Shown piece by piece: positions 1 to 9,537 of a DNA stretch of 64,000 nt. A model generated the notes under the pieces. The model was not told where the DNA came from. It worked only from the letters and a program-made list of their open reading frames with translations, and did not search any database. Made by a program: the position numbers and the translations under genes. This DNA comes from Planctomycetota bacterium (GTDB lineage: Bacteria; Planctomycetota; UBA1135): the NCBI GenBank assembly GCA_008501825.1, contig QQUA01000013.1, positions 248,001-312,000 of the forward strand, read 5' to 3'. Position 1 is the stretch's first letter, and each line of letters starts with the position of its first letter.

Positions 1-1100
1 TAGTCGGCGATGACACCAACAAATTTCATGACGTATTCTTGAAGGACCTCAAAACTGGATTCATTCAGCGAGTCAGTAGAGAAAGAGGTGGCCCAGAAAG
101 TAATGGAGGCAGCCTTCATCCCTCGGTTTCCGGAGATGGCCGCTTCGTAGTCTTTGAATCAGGTGCCTCCAATTTATATTCCGGGGACGTCAACGACGAC
201 TGGGACGTTTTCGTATTCGATTGCGCCTTGGGAACGATTGAGCCAGTAAGCGTGGACTCCTCTGGCAGTATAGGTAATGGGAGAAGCAGCAGTCCTTCGA
301 TATCTGGAATAGGCCACTTCATCACTTATTCCTCTACGGCCAATAACTTGGTTCAAGGCGACGGTAATGGAAAAGAAGATATTTTCCTTTATGACCAAGT
401 CACGAAAAATTCTCGCTTGATCAGCCGGGGCCCAAACGGTGTGTTAGGAAATGGTGATAGCCAAAACCCGGCAATCTCTTCCGATGGATGCACCATTGTA
501 TTCTCCTCTGCTGCCAGTAACCTAGTTTCCCATGACCAGAATCGCCATCTCGATATATTCGCCTTCGATGTTGCCTCAGGTGTGATGCAAAGAGTCAGTG
601 TCGATTCCACCGGCCAAGGGGCTCCGGATCGGAGTGAGTCACCTTCGGTTTCGTCAAACGGTCGCTTTGTGGCTTTTCAATCCGACGCCGAAAACTTTGT
701 ACTTGGAGATACCAATCAGGCAAGGGACTGCTTCGTACACGATCGACATACGAGAATTACCACTCGAGTTAGCGTCGACTCATTTAATAACGAAGGGAAT
801 CTTGGAGGTTATGATCCGCAAATTTCCGGAGACGGACGATTTGTTGTTTTTACTTCTCTGTCCGACAATTTGGTTCCAGGAGACACCAACGGCACTTTGG
901 ATATCTTTGTTCACGACCGAAACACTGGGCTCACCGAACGAGTCAGCCTAGCTTGGGATGGTGCAGAAGCTACTGGGGTGAGTTCCGAGCCATCCATTTC
1001 GTGGGATGGTCGATTGATTACTTTCTCCTCCGAGGCAACCAACCTGGTTACTCGTGACTTCAATCACTGGCAAGACATTTTTGTGCGCCGAATTCCTTAG
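1..1100 (+). CDS. Repeat beta-propeller exoprotein (TolB/PD40-like), N-terminus missing
   Basis: The reading frame is open from the first base, so the gene begins outside the window; the TTG at 39 lies inside a repeat and is not a start. I count seven copies of a roughly 55-60 residue unit, each with a core like GRFVVFxSxAxNL followed by GDxNxxxDIFVxD and often RVSVDS. Such units form blades of a TolB/WD40-like propeller. The aspartate-rich GDxNxxxD loop resembles a calcium-binding loop, which is an inference. Codons are AT-richer than in most neighbours. The stop at 1100 lies 3 bases from the convergent CotH-type gene. Probably secreted, but the N-terminus is not visible. No enzymatic function can be assigned. 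Confidence 0.85.
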   Translation, partial: VGDDTNKFHDVFLKDLKTGFIQRVSRERGGPESNGGSLHPSVSGDGRFVVFESGASNLYSGDVNDDWDVFVFDCALGTIEPVSVDSSGSIGNGRSSSPSISGIGHFITYSSTANNLVQGDGNGKEDIFLYDQVTKNSRLISRGPNGVLGNGDSQNPAISSDGCTIVFSSAASNLVSHDQNRHLDIFAFDVASGVMQRVSVDSTGQGAPDRSESPSVSSNGRFVAFQSDAENFVLGDTNQARDCFVHDRHTRITTRVSVDSFNNEGNLGGYDPQISGDGRFVVFTSLSDNLVPGDTNGTLDIFVHDRNTGLTERVSLAWDGAEATGVSSEPSISWDGRLITFSSEATNLVTRDFNHWQDIFVRRIP

Positions 1101-1103
1101 AAC

Positions 1104-4100
1104 TTAAGGGGTCACGCTGTTTTTCGCGCCGGGAGTGCCGTGAGCGGCGAGTGAAGCGCGCCAATTCTCTCCCAAATCATTGTTCAACAACGGTTGGTAC
1201 AACTCCAAGGTCGGACCTTGGCCGTCCGCTTCCGGCGGCCACGGGGATTCGTCGTCGTAATGCACCAGATCCCGCAAATTGCCTACGTCATCAAATAGGC
1301 GCACCTGCTCGCCGTTTCCACTCAAGCCAAAGCCCCAATCGCCTAATGCCGGCACCCCGGGGAATTGGCTGTGGAACAAGCTTAGGTCTTCGCACAAGAC
1401 CAAATAGCCTCCAGCCGGCAACACCGTTCCCGGCGGCAACACGAAGCGATGGCTGTCCAAATCGTCCCTTAATTCCCAGCCGCTCAGATCTTGGGCTTGG
1501 TTGCTGAAATTGAACAGCTCCACCCAATCTCCGGCATCGGCCGAAGCCTCCGAGTTGTAATTGATTTCATGGATCAGGACGGATCCCACCGGCCGGAACT
1601 TGGCCGTAATCTGATAGTTCCCTTGCGGCAGGATTTGAATTTCCTCTTCTTGGGGAACCGTGGGATCGCTCCAGCCGTCGAAGGCGAATCCCTCCTTGGC
1701 CACCGCAGTCAAGCGAATCGGGACGTTTTGGAAGTACTGCCCTTGATAAGGGCGATCCACTTCGATTCCAGTTAGACGGATCGAGCCGGTTCCCGCCGGT
1801 TGAATCGCCAGATCCAATTGCAAGGAGTCGCGCAAGCCGAATTCCTGGGCGATGTGTTGCACCGCAAAGGCCGGCCGGCGCTTCAAGTAATCCAGGATCA
1901 ACTCGATTTCACCACCCCATTTAAAGGCGTTGTAACCCCAGCGCCGCTGATGGGATTTGATTTCTTCGCTGATCGCTTCCATTCTGGCCTTGGCGATCGG
2001 CAAGGTGTTTTCCGGCTTGAAACGAGTATTCAGATAATCCAAGTACCGATTGATGAAATCATAACGAAAGCCGTCATTGAGCATCAAGTTTCGCATCAGG
2101 AAGAAAGCCCATTCAGGATTCAAAAACCCTCCCGGAGGCATGAAGATCCGGTGCAAATCATTGTCCTCCGGCCGTCCTTGCAATCCCAAGCCGAAGTCGG
2201 TGTCGTACAACAACCAGCGCCAGCGACCCTCCGAGGTCCGGGGCCGCCAGTACTTGATGTTGTTTTGCGGCCAATCGGTGTTGCCGAAGAAAATTTGGAA
2301 GACATAGTAGGTGGAAAACTGCTCAACCTCCATCATTGCCTCCACGATTTCCATATTGGCGTCCAGGCTCATGTCGTGGTTGGCCACGAAATCGAGCAGG
2401 CGATTGTAGTGTTCCATATCTCCTTCCACCACTTCGTCCTCCAAAGCGATCAAATCAATTTGATCTGGATCTACGTCGTGATGGGAAGCGATGTAATGGC
2501 GATCCTGCCGTTCCCGAATGTTCAGGATGCCCCAATATTCTCCATTCAGAAGTACCACGCTCGGTCGATAAGCCATGACGTCCAGATCGACGCCTGCGGT
2601 CAAATCGTGCATGATTCCATCCCGAAGGGAAGATTGGCACCAGTCGTTTCCGGAATTCCGCAGGATCAAACGGCGAAAACTCTGCGGCAGCTCCTCGCCG
2701 AAGAAAGAGTATTCGATTTCCTCCTTGCCGTATCCGTCACGGCCCATTAAGCGAAAGGATTTCTGAGCATTCAGGCGGCTGGCCCCGCCATGGATTTTCA
2801 CTCCCACGTCTTGTCGAAGCACCAAGCTGCCATCGCTTTCAAAAAATTCAACGTGCATCGGCCGTTCCAGATCCTTCCAGATGTGATTGCCGACGTAGAT
2901 ACCGGTTTCGGAATCCCAAAGATGTTCCGGATCGATGGTTAGAGACCAAACCGGCAAGCTCCTTTGGCGGTTTAGCAAATAGCTATGGCTGGCAATCGCT
3001 CCCGGCCAAACGCCGTTTTCAAAAGCCCGGGCTCTTAAAACGTTGACTTCTTCACTTAAAAGAAGCGGCCCGGTGTACTGCGGATGCTGCAAAGTGGGTT
3101 CACTGCCGTCCAAACTGTAGTGAATGGTCGCCTGAGTCGACGGCGTACTCATGGTGACGGTTGCCGGCGCCGAAACCAAGGCTCCTGGAGGGGAAACTAG
3201 CACCGGAGGAGCAAAGCCCGGTTTCGCCGGATTCACGTTCGGTGCCTCAGGGCTGGGTTGATCGAAGAAATAAAGCTCGGTCGAGGCCTGGGCTAGCCTT
3301 CCTTGGGAATATCCGGTGGGAAGAGGCCCAATTTGCACATGATCCAAGACCTGCCCGGAAGGATCGGTAAGCAGCAAATCCTCTCCGGTGGCATCCAAGC
3401 CGAAATTGGTGTGAAGCCAAGTTTCCGGAAAGGACAAATCGGGGTTCGGCTGAACCGGGTTTTCCACCGTCGAGCCGAAACTCAAATACGGAGTAAAACT
3501 CAGATCTTCGTCTTGATACTCATAGTTGTGAACCTCGGCGGTCAGCACGTTCCAGCCCACTTGAAGAACGGCGGACAGGTTGGGAATCCTCCAACCATCC
3601 AAGGGACCGGCTCCGCGATAGAGCTTGGCTTCAAAATCTTTGTCAGCCAACTGAGCATAGGCCGGAAAAGTGCCCGGTGCACCCAGGTTCGCCCGGGCGA
3701 TCTCGACTCCGTTCAACCAGGCGGCATAGCCGTCGTCGAAATCAGCGTGAAAATAGGCGACTCGGATCTTTTGCAGGTCCGCCGCCGTCAAGTAGAAGCG
3801 GTGGCGCAAACATATGGTGGGCGCCCGAAGCACTGTGATGTCATCGCCATCACCGTAACCGAAGCCGGCGGGGGATTCCGGCCAGCTTTGATCGTCGAAA
3901 TTGGGTTGCCGCCAATCCGAAGGAGGACTCTGCGCTCCCGACCAGTGCCGCCACAATGTTCCGGGTCCGATGATCGTTCTCCTCTCATTGAGATAAAAAC
4001 GCCGGTCTTTGCCGGAAGCAAACACCACCACGCGCCCTCCAGGGGCCAAAGGAACGGAAGGAAAGACCCAGCGAAAGGGCTCACCGGGTTTATCGCTCAA

Positions 4101-4283
4101 TCCATAGCCTTCCAGATTTTGCCAGGAAGGGTTCAAGTTGACGATTTCCACCCAATCGGGCGAATCGCCGTCCTCGTCTTCAAGGCCGTCCACGTTGGTG
4201 GCCACCCATTCTTGCATCCGAATCTGGCCACACAGATTCGATGCCAAACCGAACATCAGAAGGAAGAGAAGAGTCGATCGCAT
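1104..4283 (-). CDS. Secreted CotH-kinase-like protein with two lamin-tail domains (copy A)
   Basis: A protein of 1059 residues with a Sec signal peptide (about 1-20, ending CGQ). In order: a lamin-tail domain (about 22-100), a beta-sandwich region around 108-265 with AYFHADFDDGYAAWLNG, a chitobiase C-terminal-like domain (about 358-435, HYSLDGSEPT), a CotH domain (about 440-770), an InlB-like repeat domain (about 835-900) and a second lamin-tail domain (about 905-1050). CotH hallmarks are IHGGASR, QKSFRLMGRDGYG, LRNSGNDW, LLNGEYWGILNIRER and the metal-binding-like DTDFGLG. CotH domains are atypical protein kinases in spore formers and fungi; in large secreted proteins of other bacteria the role is unknown. 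It lies head-to-tail with a paralogue at 4331-7549 and shares a near-identical C-terminus with it. Confidence 0.85.
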   Translation of the reverse strand: MRSTLLFLLMFGLASNLCGQIRMQEWVATNVDGLEDEDGDSPDWVEIVNLNPSWQNLEGYGLSDKPGEPFRWVFPSVPLAPGGRVVVFASGKDRRFYLNERRTIIGPGTLWRHWSGAQSPPSDWRQPNFDDQSWPESPAGFGYGDGDDITVLRAPTICLRHRFYLTAADLQKIRVAYFHADFDDGYAAWLNGVEIARANLGAPGTFPAYAQLADKDFEAKLYRGAGPLDGWRIPNLSAVLQVGWNVLTAEVHNYEYQDEDLSFTPYLSFGSTVENPVQPNPDLSFPETWLHTNFGLDATGEDLLLTDPSGQVLDHVQIGPLPTGYSQGRLAQASTELYFFDQPSPEAPNVNPAKPGFAPPVLVSPPGALVSAPATVTMSTPSTQATIHYSLDGSEPTLQHPQYTGPLLLSEEVNVLRARAFENGVWPGAIASHSYLLNRQRSLPVWSLTIDPEHLWDSETGIYVGNHIWKDLERPMHVEFFESDGSLVLRQDVGVKIHGGASRLNAQKSFRLMGRDGYGKEEIEYSFFGEELPQSFRRLILRNSGNDWCQSSLRDGIMHDLTAGVDLDVMAYRPSVVLLNGEYWGILNIRERQDRHYIASHHDVDPDQIDLIALEDEVVEGDMEHYNRLLDFVANHDMSLDANMEIVEAMMEVEQFSTYYVFQIFFGNTDWPQNNIKYWRPRTSEGRWRWLLYDTDFGLGLQGRPEDNDLHRIFMPPGGFLNPEWAFFLMRNLMLNDGFRYDFINRYLDYLNTRFKPENTLPIAKARMEAISEEIKSHQRRWGYNAFKWGGEIELILDYLKRRPAFAVQHIAQEFGLRDSLQLDLAIQPAGTGSIRLTGIEVDRPYQGQYFQNVPIRLTAVAKEGFAFDGWSDPTVPQEEEIQILPQGNYQITAKFRPVGSVLIHEINYNSEASADAGDWVELFNFSNQAQDLSGWELRDDLDSHRFVLPPGTVLPAGGYLVLCEDLSLFHSQFPGVPALGDWGFGLSGNGEQVRLFDDVGNLRDLVHYDDESPWPPEADGQGPTLELYQPLLNNDLGENWRASLAAHGTPGAKNSVTP
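1109..1850. repeat. Long direct repeat, unit 1 (3' end of copy A)
   Basis: This segment repeats at 4336-5077 with a constant offset of 3227 bases and only scattered mismatches. It covers the C-terminal InlB-like and lamin-tail domains. Beyond about 1850 the two copies diverge abruptly, although the proteins remain homologous. This pattern suggests gene conversion or recent partial duplication. Confidence 0.9.
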
Positions 4284-4330
4284 GGAAGTCTTTTTCTAAG
4301 GGCGGAGGAGGGGATGGAGGAATTTTTCGA

Positions 4331-7300
4331 CTAAGGCGTCACGCTGTTTTTGGCGCCGGGAGTGCCGTGAGCGGCGAGTGAAGCGCGCCAATTCTCTCCC
4401 AAATCATTGTTCAACCACGGCTGGTACAACTCCAAGGTCGGACCTTGGCCGTCCGCTTCCGGCGGCCACGGGGATTCGTCGTCGTAATGCACCAGATCCC
4501 GCAAATTGCCTGCGTCATCAAATAGGCGCACCTGCTCGCCGTTTCCACTCAAGCCAAAGCCCCAATCGCCTAAAACCGGCACCCCGGGGAACTGACTTTG
4601 GAATAGTGCCTGATCTTCGCACAAGACCAAGTAGCCTCCAGCCCGCAACACCGTTCCCAGCGGCAACACGAAGCGATGGCTGTCCAAATCGTCCCTTAAT
4701 TCCCAGCCGCTCAGATCTTGGGCTTGGTTGCTGAAATTGAACAACTCCACCCAATCTCCGGCGTCGGCCGAAGCCTCCGAGTTGTAATTGATTTCATGGA
4801 TCAGGACGGATCCCACCGGCCGGAACTTGGCCGTAATCTGATAGTTCCCTTGCGGCAGGATTTGAATTTCCTCTTCCTGGGGAACGGTGGGATCGCTCCA
4901 GCCGTCGAAGGCGAATCCCTCCATGGCCACCGCAGTCAAGCGAATCGGGACGTTTTGGAAGTACTGCCCTTGATAAGGGCGATCCACTTCGATTCCAGTT
5001 AGACGAATCGAGCCGGTTCCCGCCGGTTGAATCGCCAGATCCAATTGCAAGGAGTCGCGCAAGCCGAACTCCTGAGCCAGGTGCTGCGCTGCAAAGGCCG
5101 GCCGGCGCTTCAAGAAATCGAGGATGATTTCTTCCTCGGCGGTCCACTTGTGGATGCTGAAATTCCAGCGCCTTTGATGGGTCTTGATTTCATCGCCGAT
5201 GGCGGCCATGTGAAACTTGGCGATCGGCAGGGTATATTCCGGTTTGAACCAGGTATTCAGATAATCGGAATAGCGATTGATGAAATCGATGCGGAAGCCA
5301 TCGTTTACGATCAAACTCCGCATCAGAAAGAAAGCCCACGCCGGATTGAACAAGCCGCCGGGAGGGGCGAAAGCTCGGTGCAAATCGTTGTTTTCCGGCC
5401 GACCTTCCAAACCCAGGCCGAAGTCGGTGTCGTACATCAGCCAGCGCCAGCGTCCTTCCGCGGTCCGGGGCCGCCAGTACTTGATGTTGTTTTGCGGCCA
5501 GTCGGTGTTTCCGAAGAAAATTTGAAAAATGTTGTAGGTAGTGAATTGATCGATTTCCATCATCGAAGCCACGACGTCCATATTACTTTCCAAACGCATG
5601 TCGTGAGTTTCAATGAAATTCAACATCCAATCGTAGTGCTGGGTATCTCCTTCGACCACCCCTCGGTCCATTTCCAATAGGTCGATCTGGTCCGGATCTA
5701 CGTTGTGGTGGGAGGCCACGTAGAAACGGTCCATGCGCTCGCGAATGTTGTGAATGCCCCAGTATTCGCCATTCAACAACACCACACTGGGGCGGAAAGC
5801 CATGACGTCCAGGTCGACTTCTTGAGTCAACTCATGCATCAAGCCGTCGCGCAAATGGGATTGGCACCAATCGTTGCCGGAGTTCCGCAGCAGCAAGCGC
5901 CGAAAGCTGGCCACTTTCTCCTCACCGAAAAACGGATACTCAATATCTTCCTTTCCGTATCCGTCCCGCCCCATGAGGCGAAGGCTCTTTTGCGGGTTGG
6001 ATCGACTCCAGCCTCCGTGGATTTTCACTCCGGTATCTTGCCGCAACACCAAGCTGCCGTCCGTCTCGAAAAACTCGACGTGCATCGGCCGTTCCCAATC
6101 CTTCCAGAAATTGGCGCCGAAATTAGGCGGAAAGATGCTGGCTCCGGGACCCAAAACGTAAATTCCAGTTTCCCAATCCCATAAATGCTCCGGATCAGTC
6201 ACCAGAGACCAAACCGGAAGACTGCGCTGCCGGTTGCGCAAATAGGTGTGAGTGGTAATGGAGCCGGGCCACAAACCATTTTCAAAGGCCCGCGCCCGCA
6301 GGATGGAAACTTCCTCGGACAATAAAATCGGACCGCTGTACTGGGGATGCTGCAGGGTAGGTTCGCTTCCATCCAAACTGTAGTGAATGGTCGCCTGCGT
6401 CGATGGGGTACTCAAGCTGACGGTGACCGACGAACTCACCCATCCACCGGGAGGAGAAGCCAAAACCGGAGGGGCGAAATCCGGAAGACCAGGATGAAGG
6501 TTGGGAAGCCCCGGGCTCGGTTCTTCAAAGAAGAACAGCTCATCACTCAGGACTGGCTTCCGACCTTGAGAAAAACCGGTGGGCAGGGGCCCCACGAAGA
6601 CTCGATCCACCGGCTGGCCGTTTGGGTCGGTCAAGAGAAGATCTTCACCGGTCGCGTCCAATCCGAAATTGGCGTGGAGGTTACGATCCGGAAAGAACAA
6701 ATCGGGATGGGGGGGTGCCGGATTTTCCACCGCCAAGCCGAAACTCAAGTAAGGAGTGAAGCTCAAATCATCGTCGAGATAAGCCACGTTGTGAACCTCA
6801 GCGGCCAGCACGTTCCAACCCACTTGCAACACGCTGGTGAAATCTTGAATGGACCAAACGTTCAAGGGACCGGCCCCTCGATAGAGTTCAGCTTCATGCT
6901 CCCGATCGGCAAGCTGGTCATAGTCGGGCAAGCTGCCGATCGCTCCTAGGTTCACCCGGGCGATTTCCACTCCGTTCAACCAGGCGGCGTAACCGTCGTC
7001 GAAGTCGGCGTGGAAGTAGGCCGAGCGAATCTCTTGCAGCTCGGCGGCGGAAAGATAAAACCGATGGCGCAAACAAACGGTCGGCGCTTGAATCACGGTG
7101 GCGTCATCGCCGTCGCCATAGCCAAACCCGGAAGGAGCCTCAGGCCAACTCTGGTCGTCGAAGTTGGGTTGCCGCCAATCCAAGGGAGGACTCTGCAATC
7201 CCGACCAGTGCCGCCAAAGAGCCCCGGCATCGATGACGGTCCGTTTTTCGTTGATAAAGAAATCCCGGTCCTTTCCGGAGGCAAACACCAGCACCCGGCG

Positions 7301-7549
7301 ACCCGGCCCCAAAGGCACTGAGGGAAACACCCAGCGAAATGGATCGCCGGGTTTGTCACTCAGACCGTATCCTTCCAGGTTTTGCCAGGAAGGATTCAAA
7401 TTCACGATTTCCATCCAATCGGGCGAATCGCCGTCCTCGTCCAACAAGCCGTCGACGTTGGTGGCCACCCATTCTTGGAGGCGAATCTGGCCGCAAACAT
7501 CTTCGGCGAAGAAAGCTAGGATCAAGAGAATGAGGGCGGAAGCGCGCAT
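4331..7549 (-). CDS. Secreted CotH-kinase-like protein with two lamin-tail domains (copy B)
   Basis: The 1072-residue paralogue of copy A, with the same domain order: signal peptide (about 1-21, ending CGQ), lamin-tail, beta-sandwich, chitobiase C-terminal-like, CotH (IHGGWSR, QKSLRLMGRDGYG, LRNSGNDW, DTDFGLG), InlB-like repeat, lamin-tail. It carries a short insertion near GPGASIFPPNFG that copy A lacks. The N-terminal three quarters are clearly diverged from copy A, but I count only nine residue differences over the last 240 or so. Only 47 bases separate it from copy A, so the two are probably co-transcribed with copy B first. The surface or secreted location is inferred from the signal peptide. 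Biological role unknown. Confidence 0.85.
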   Translation of the reverse strand: MRASALILLILAFFAEDVCGQIRLQEWVATNVDGLLDEDGDSPDWMEIVNLNPSWQNLEGYGLSDKPGDPFRWVFPSVPLGPGRRVLVFASGKDRDFFINEKRTVIDAGALWRHWSGLQSPPLDWRQPNFDDQSWPEAPSGFGYGDGDDATVIQAPTVCLRHRFYLSAAELQEIRSAYFHADFDDGYAAWLNGVEIARVNLGAIGSLPDYDQLADREHEAELYRGAGPLNVWSIQDFTSVLQVGWNVLAAEVHNVAYLDDDLSFTPYLSFGLAVENPAPPHPDLFFPDRNLHANFGLDATGEDLLLTDPNGQPVDRVFVGPLPTGFSQGRKPVLSDELFFFEEPSPGLPNLHPGLPDFAPPVLASPPGGWVSSSVTVSLSTPSTQATIHYSLDGSEPTLQHPQYSGPILLSEEVSILRARAFENGLWPGSITTHTYLRNRQRSLPVWSLVTDPEHLWDWETGIYVLGPGASIFPPNFGANFWKDWERPMHVEFFETDGSLVLRQDTGVKIHGGWSRSNPQKSLRLMGRDGYGKEDIEYPFFGEEKVASFRRLLLRNSGNDWCQSHLRDGLMHELTQEVDLDVMAFRPSVVLLNGEYWGIHNIRERMDRFYVASHHNVDPDQIDLLEMDRGVVEGDTQHYDWMLNFIETHDMRLESNMDVVASMMEIDQFTTYNIFQIFFGNTDWPQNNIKYWRPRTAEGRWRWLMYDTDFGLGLEGRPENNDLHRAFAPPGGLFNPAWAFFLMRSLIVNDGFRIDFINRYSDYLNTWFKPEYTLPIAKFHMAAIGDEIKTHQRRWNFSIHKWTAEEEIILDFLKRRPAFAAQHLAQEFGLRDSLQLDLAIQPAGTGSIRLTGIEVDRPYQGQYFQNVPIRLTAVAMEGFAFDGWSDPTVPQEEEIQILPQGNYQITAKFRPVGSVLIHEINYNSEASADAGDWVELFNFSNQAQDLSGWELRDDLDSHRFVLPLGTVLRAGGYLVLCEDQALFQSQFPGVPVLGDWGFGLSGNGEQVRLFDDAGNLRDLVHYDDESPWPPEADGQGPTLELYQPWLNNDLGENWRASLAAHGTPGAKNSVTP
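4336..5077. repeat. Long direct repeat, unit 2 (3' end of copy B)
   Basis: Partner of the repeat at 1109-1850, same orientation, offset 3227. It encodes the last 240 or so residues of copy B. Homologous recombination between the two units would delete or duplicate about 3.2 kb and leave one intact hybrid CotH gene. Confidence 0.9.
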
Positions 7550-7665
7550 GATTGGCAGTATTTCGGGGGTTGTGGACCCGGTCTAATAAGCCTAACCGAT
7601 AAAGCGGTTTCTCCTCCGAGGAAGGCCGCCTAGAATCTCCTTCGATTCCGTGTCGAGGACCCACC

Positions 7666-8094
7666 ATGGCCGTTGAAATCCAAGTCGCTTACCAAGGACA
7701 ACTGCGCTGCGAAGCCTCTCATGGGCCGTCCGGCGCCACCTTTCCTACCGACGCTCCGGTCGACAATCATGGCAAAGGGGCTTCTTTTTCTCCGACCGAT
7801 CTGGTCGGTACGGCCCTGGCCGCATGCATGATGACGGTGATGGGCATTTTCGCCGAGCGCAAGGGCATTCCCCTCGAGGGTTCCACGATCAAGGTGGAAA
7901 AACACATGATCGCCGATCCGCAACGACGGATCGCCCGTTTGCCGGTGACCATCACCATTCCTCACGACATTGAAGAAAAGCATCGGAAAGCCCTGGAACG
8001 GACCGCCCTGACCTGTCCCGTCCACCAGAGCTTGGACCCGCGAATCGAAATCCCGATCGAGTTCCGCTGGGGTGCCCCGGCGGCTTCGTCATAA
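7666..8094 (+). CDS. OsmC/Ohr-family protein
   Basis: A 142-residue protein of OsmC size. The family comprises cytoplasmic thiol peroxidases that reduce organic hydroperoxides. The two family cysteines are present: Cys54 in the helix motif ALAACMMTVM and Cys117 in LTCPVHQS. The SPTDLVGTALAAC segment and the early basic/polar beta strands fit the YhfA/OsmC-like branch rather than Ohr. It is divergent from copy B of the CotH genes (116 bases between) and convergent with the TolB-like gene, whose terminator lies immediately after its stop. Family assignment is firm; the substrate is not known. Confidence 0.9.
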   Translation: MAVEIQVAYQGQLRCEASHGPSGATFPTDAPVDNHGKGASFSPTDLVGTALAACMMTVMGIFAERKGIPLEGSTIKVEKHMIADPQRRIARLPVTITIPHDIEEKHRKALERTALTCPVHQSLDPRIEIPIEFRWGAPAASS

Positions 8095-8122
8095 AAAAAG
8101 GCGGGGGCCGGTAAGCCCCCGC
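8093..8122 (-). terminator. Rho-independent terminator of the TolB-like gene
   Basis: A perfect 8 bp stem, gcgggggc (8101-8108) with gcccccgc (8115-8122), has a 6-base loop. On the minus strand it is followed by seven T (A-run 8093-8099). It therefore ends transcription of the minus-strand gene at 8148-9263. It lies just beyond the convergent OsmC stop and may slow plus-strand transcription too. Confidence 0.85.
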
Positions 8123-8147
8123 GGTCAGCCTTGGCTGCTTGCCGCAA

Positions 8148-9263
8148 TCAACGGCTATGAGAAGCCGGCTTGGCTTCTGCCGGTTCCACCCATTCGGCAA
8201 GGAACAGATTGGTTTCCCTCGGTTGGTCGTTGGCCCGATTGGAAGCGAATATCAGGCGCTTGCCATCGTGGCTGAACATCGGGAATCCATCAAAACTGGG
8301 GTTGAAGGTGATTCTTTGATTGTTGCTGCCGTCGTCGCCGATCAGATAAAGATCGAAATCCCGGCCGGAAGGAGAATCTTGATTACTGCAATAGATAATC
8401 CGTTCGTTATCGGGGTGGAAGTAGGGGGCGAAATTGGCCGCCTCGTTGTGAGTGACTTGAACCACTTCGCCGCTGGCCAAATCCATGACCATGATTTGCA
8501 ATGCCATCGGCTCGATCAGGTCTTTCCCCAGTAGCTCCAGATAGCGAGCTTTTTCCTTCTCGGTCTTGGGATGGAAGGCGCGGTAAACGATGCGCTTGCC
8601 ATCTGGAGAAAAGAACGGTCCGCCGTCATAACCGATGGCGTCGGTCAATTGCCGCAACCCGGTGCCATCCACGTTCATCAGATAAATGTCCAGATCACCG
8701 TTGCGGGTGGAGGTGAACACGATCTTGTCGCCGGTCGGACTGACCACGGCTTCGGCGTCGTAGCCCGGAGAAGGGGCCAGGACCTTCAGATTGCCGGAAT
8801 CCAAATGGCGAACGTATAGATCGAATTCAGGGTAGATCTTCCATACGTATCCCTGAGAATAATCCGGCGGCTCCAGGCATCCAGGATCGGCGCCATGAGT
8901 GGAGGCGAAGATCACCGAGCGATCGTCAGGCATGAAGTAGGCGCAAGTGGTTCGCCCTTTGCCGGTGCTGACCAAACGGCGGGCGCCGGTCAACAAATCC
9001 ATGGTGAAAATTTGATCGCAGGCATAAGGCCCGAAGGAAGCTTGGTAGCTGATTTGATCGCCTTGCCAATTGAAGTACCCTTCCGCGTTTTCCCCACCTC
9101 GGGTCAAGCGCCGGATCTTCCCGAAGTGGCGCTCGCCAGGAAAGCGCAAGGCCTCACCTTGGGGGAGTCCCGGCTCCCGGGCTTCCGCCAACGGCTGCTG
9201 CCCCTGAGCTTTCTCGGGAGCTTGGGGGAAAAACAACAAACTCAAGCAAGTGAGAGCGATCAT
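8148..9263 (-). CDS. Secreted TolB-like beta-propeller (PD40 repeats)
   Basis: Read from the ATG at 9263 this is a 371-residue protein with a hydrophobic signal peptide (MIALTCLSLLFFPQAPEKAQG). The longer frame would add an implausible N-terminus overlapping yidD. Propeller blades are marked by PTGDKIVFTSTRNGD, SPDGKRIVYRAF, HPDNERIIYCSN and SHDGKRLIFASNRAND, typical of PD40/TolB repeats. It starts 7 bases after yidD ends, so it is probably the last gene of an rnpA-yidD operon. TolB proper works with Pal and TolA, none of which is seen here, so this is a TolB-fold exoprotein rather than proven TolB. A clear terminator follows. Confidence 0.8.
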   Translation of the reverse strand: MIALTCLSLLFFPQAPEKAQGQQPLAEAREPGLPQGEALRFPGERHFGKIRRLTRGGENAEGYFNWQGDQISYQASFGPYACDQIFTMDLLTGARRLVSTGKGRTTCAYFMPDDRSVIFASTHGADPGCLEPPDYSQGYVWKIYPEFDLYVRHLDSGNLKVLAPSPGYDAEAVVSPTGDKIVFTSTRNGDLDIYLMNVDGTGLRQLTDAIGYDGGPFFSPDGKRIVYRAFHPKTEKEKARYLELLGKDLIEPMALQIMVMDLASGEVVQVTHNEAANFAPYFHPDNERIIYCSNQDSPSGRDFDLYLIGDDGSNNQRITFNPSFDGFPMFSHDGKRLIFASNRANDQPRETNLFLAEWVEPAEAKPASHSR

Positions 9264-9270
9264 TTCAATC

Positions 9271-9537
9271 TTATTCGGCCGGAGGGTCTTGCTTCGAGGA
9301 CCAACGATTCCGCCACCGGCCGCGAGGGGGCACCGGATCGAAGCCACCCTTGCAAAGTGGATGGCATCGCAGCAAGCGAGCCAGGGCGAGAAGGCTCCCC
9401 TTCACCAAACCGTGCACTTCCACCGCCTCTTCGGCGAAGTGGGAGCAGCTTGGTTCGAAACGGCACCGGGCCGGGCCCAACCAAGGTCGGATCCAGCTTC
9501 GGTAAAACCGAATCGGAAGCGTGCTCAGCCTTTGCAA
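9271..9537 (-). CDS. yidD: Membrane protein insertion efficiency factor YidD
   Basis: A short basic protein of 88 residues with the YidD signature: RFYRSWIRPWLG, CRFEPSCSHFAEEAV, and RLLRCHPLCKGGFDPVP. YidD sits at the inner membrane and helps YidC-dependent insertion. The start is a TTG at 9537, inside the last codons of rnpA (13-base overlap), as in many bacteria where rnpA and yidD are adjacent. yidC does not follow here; a TolB-like gene does. Length and cysteine pattern are normal for the family. Confidence 0.92.
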   Translation of the reverse strand: MQRLSTLPIRFYRSWIRPWLGPARCRFEPSCSHFAEEAVEVHGLVKGSLLALARLLRCHPLCKGGFDPVPPRGRWRNRWSSKQDPPAE

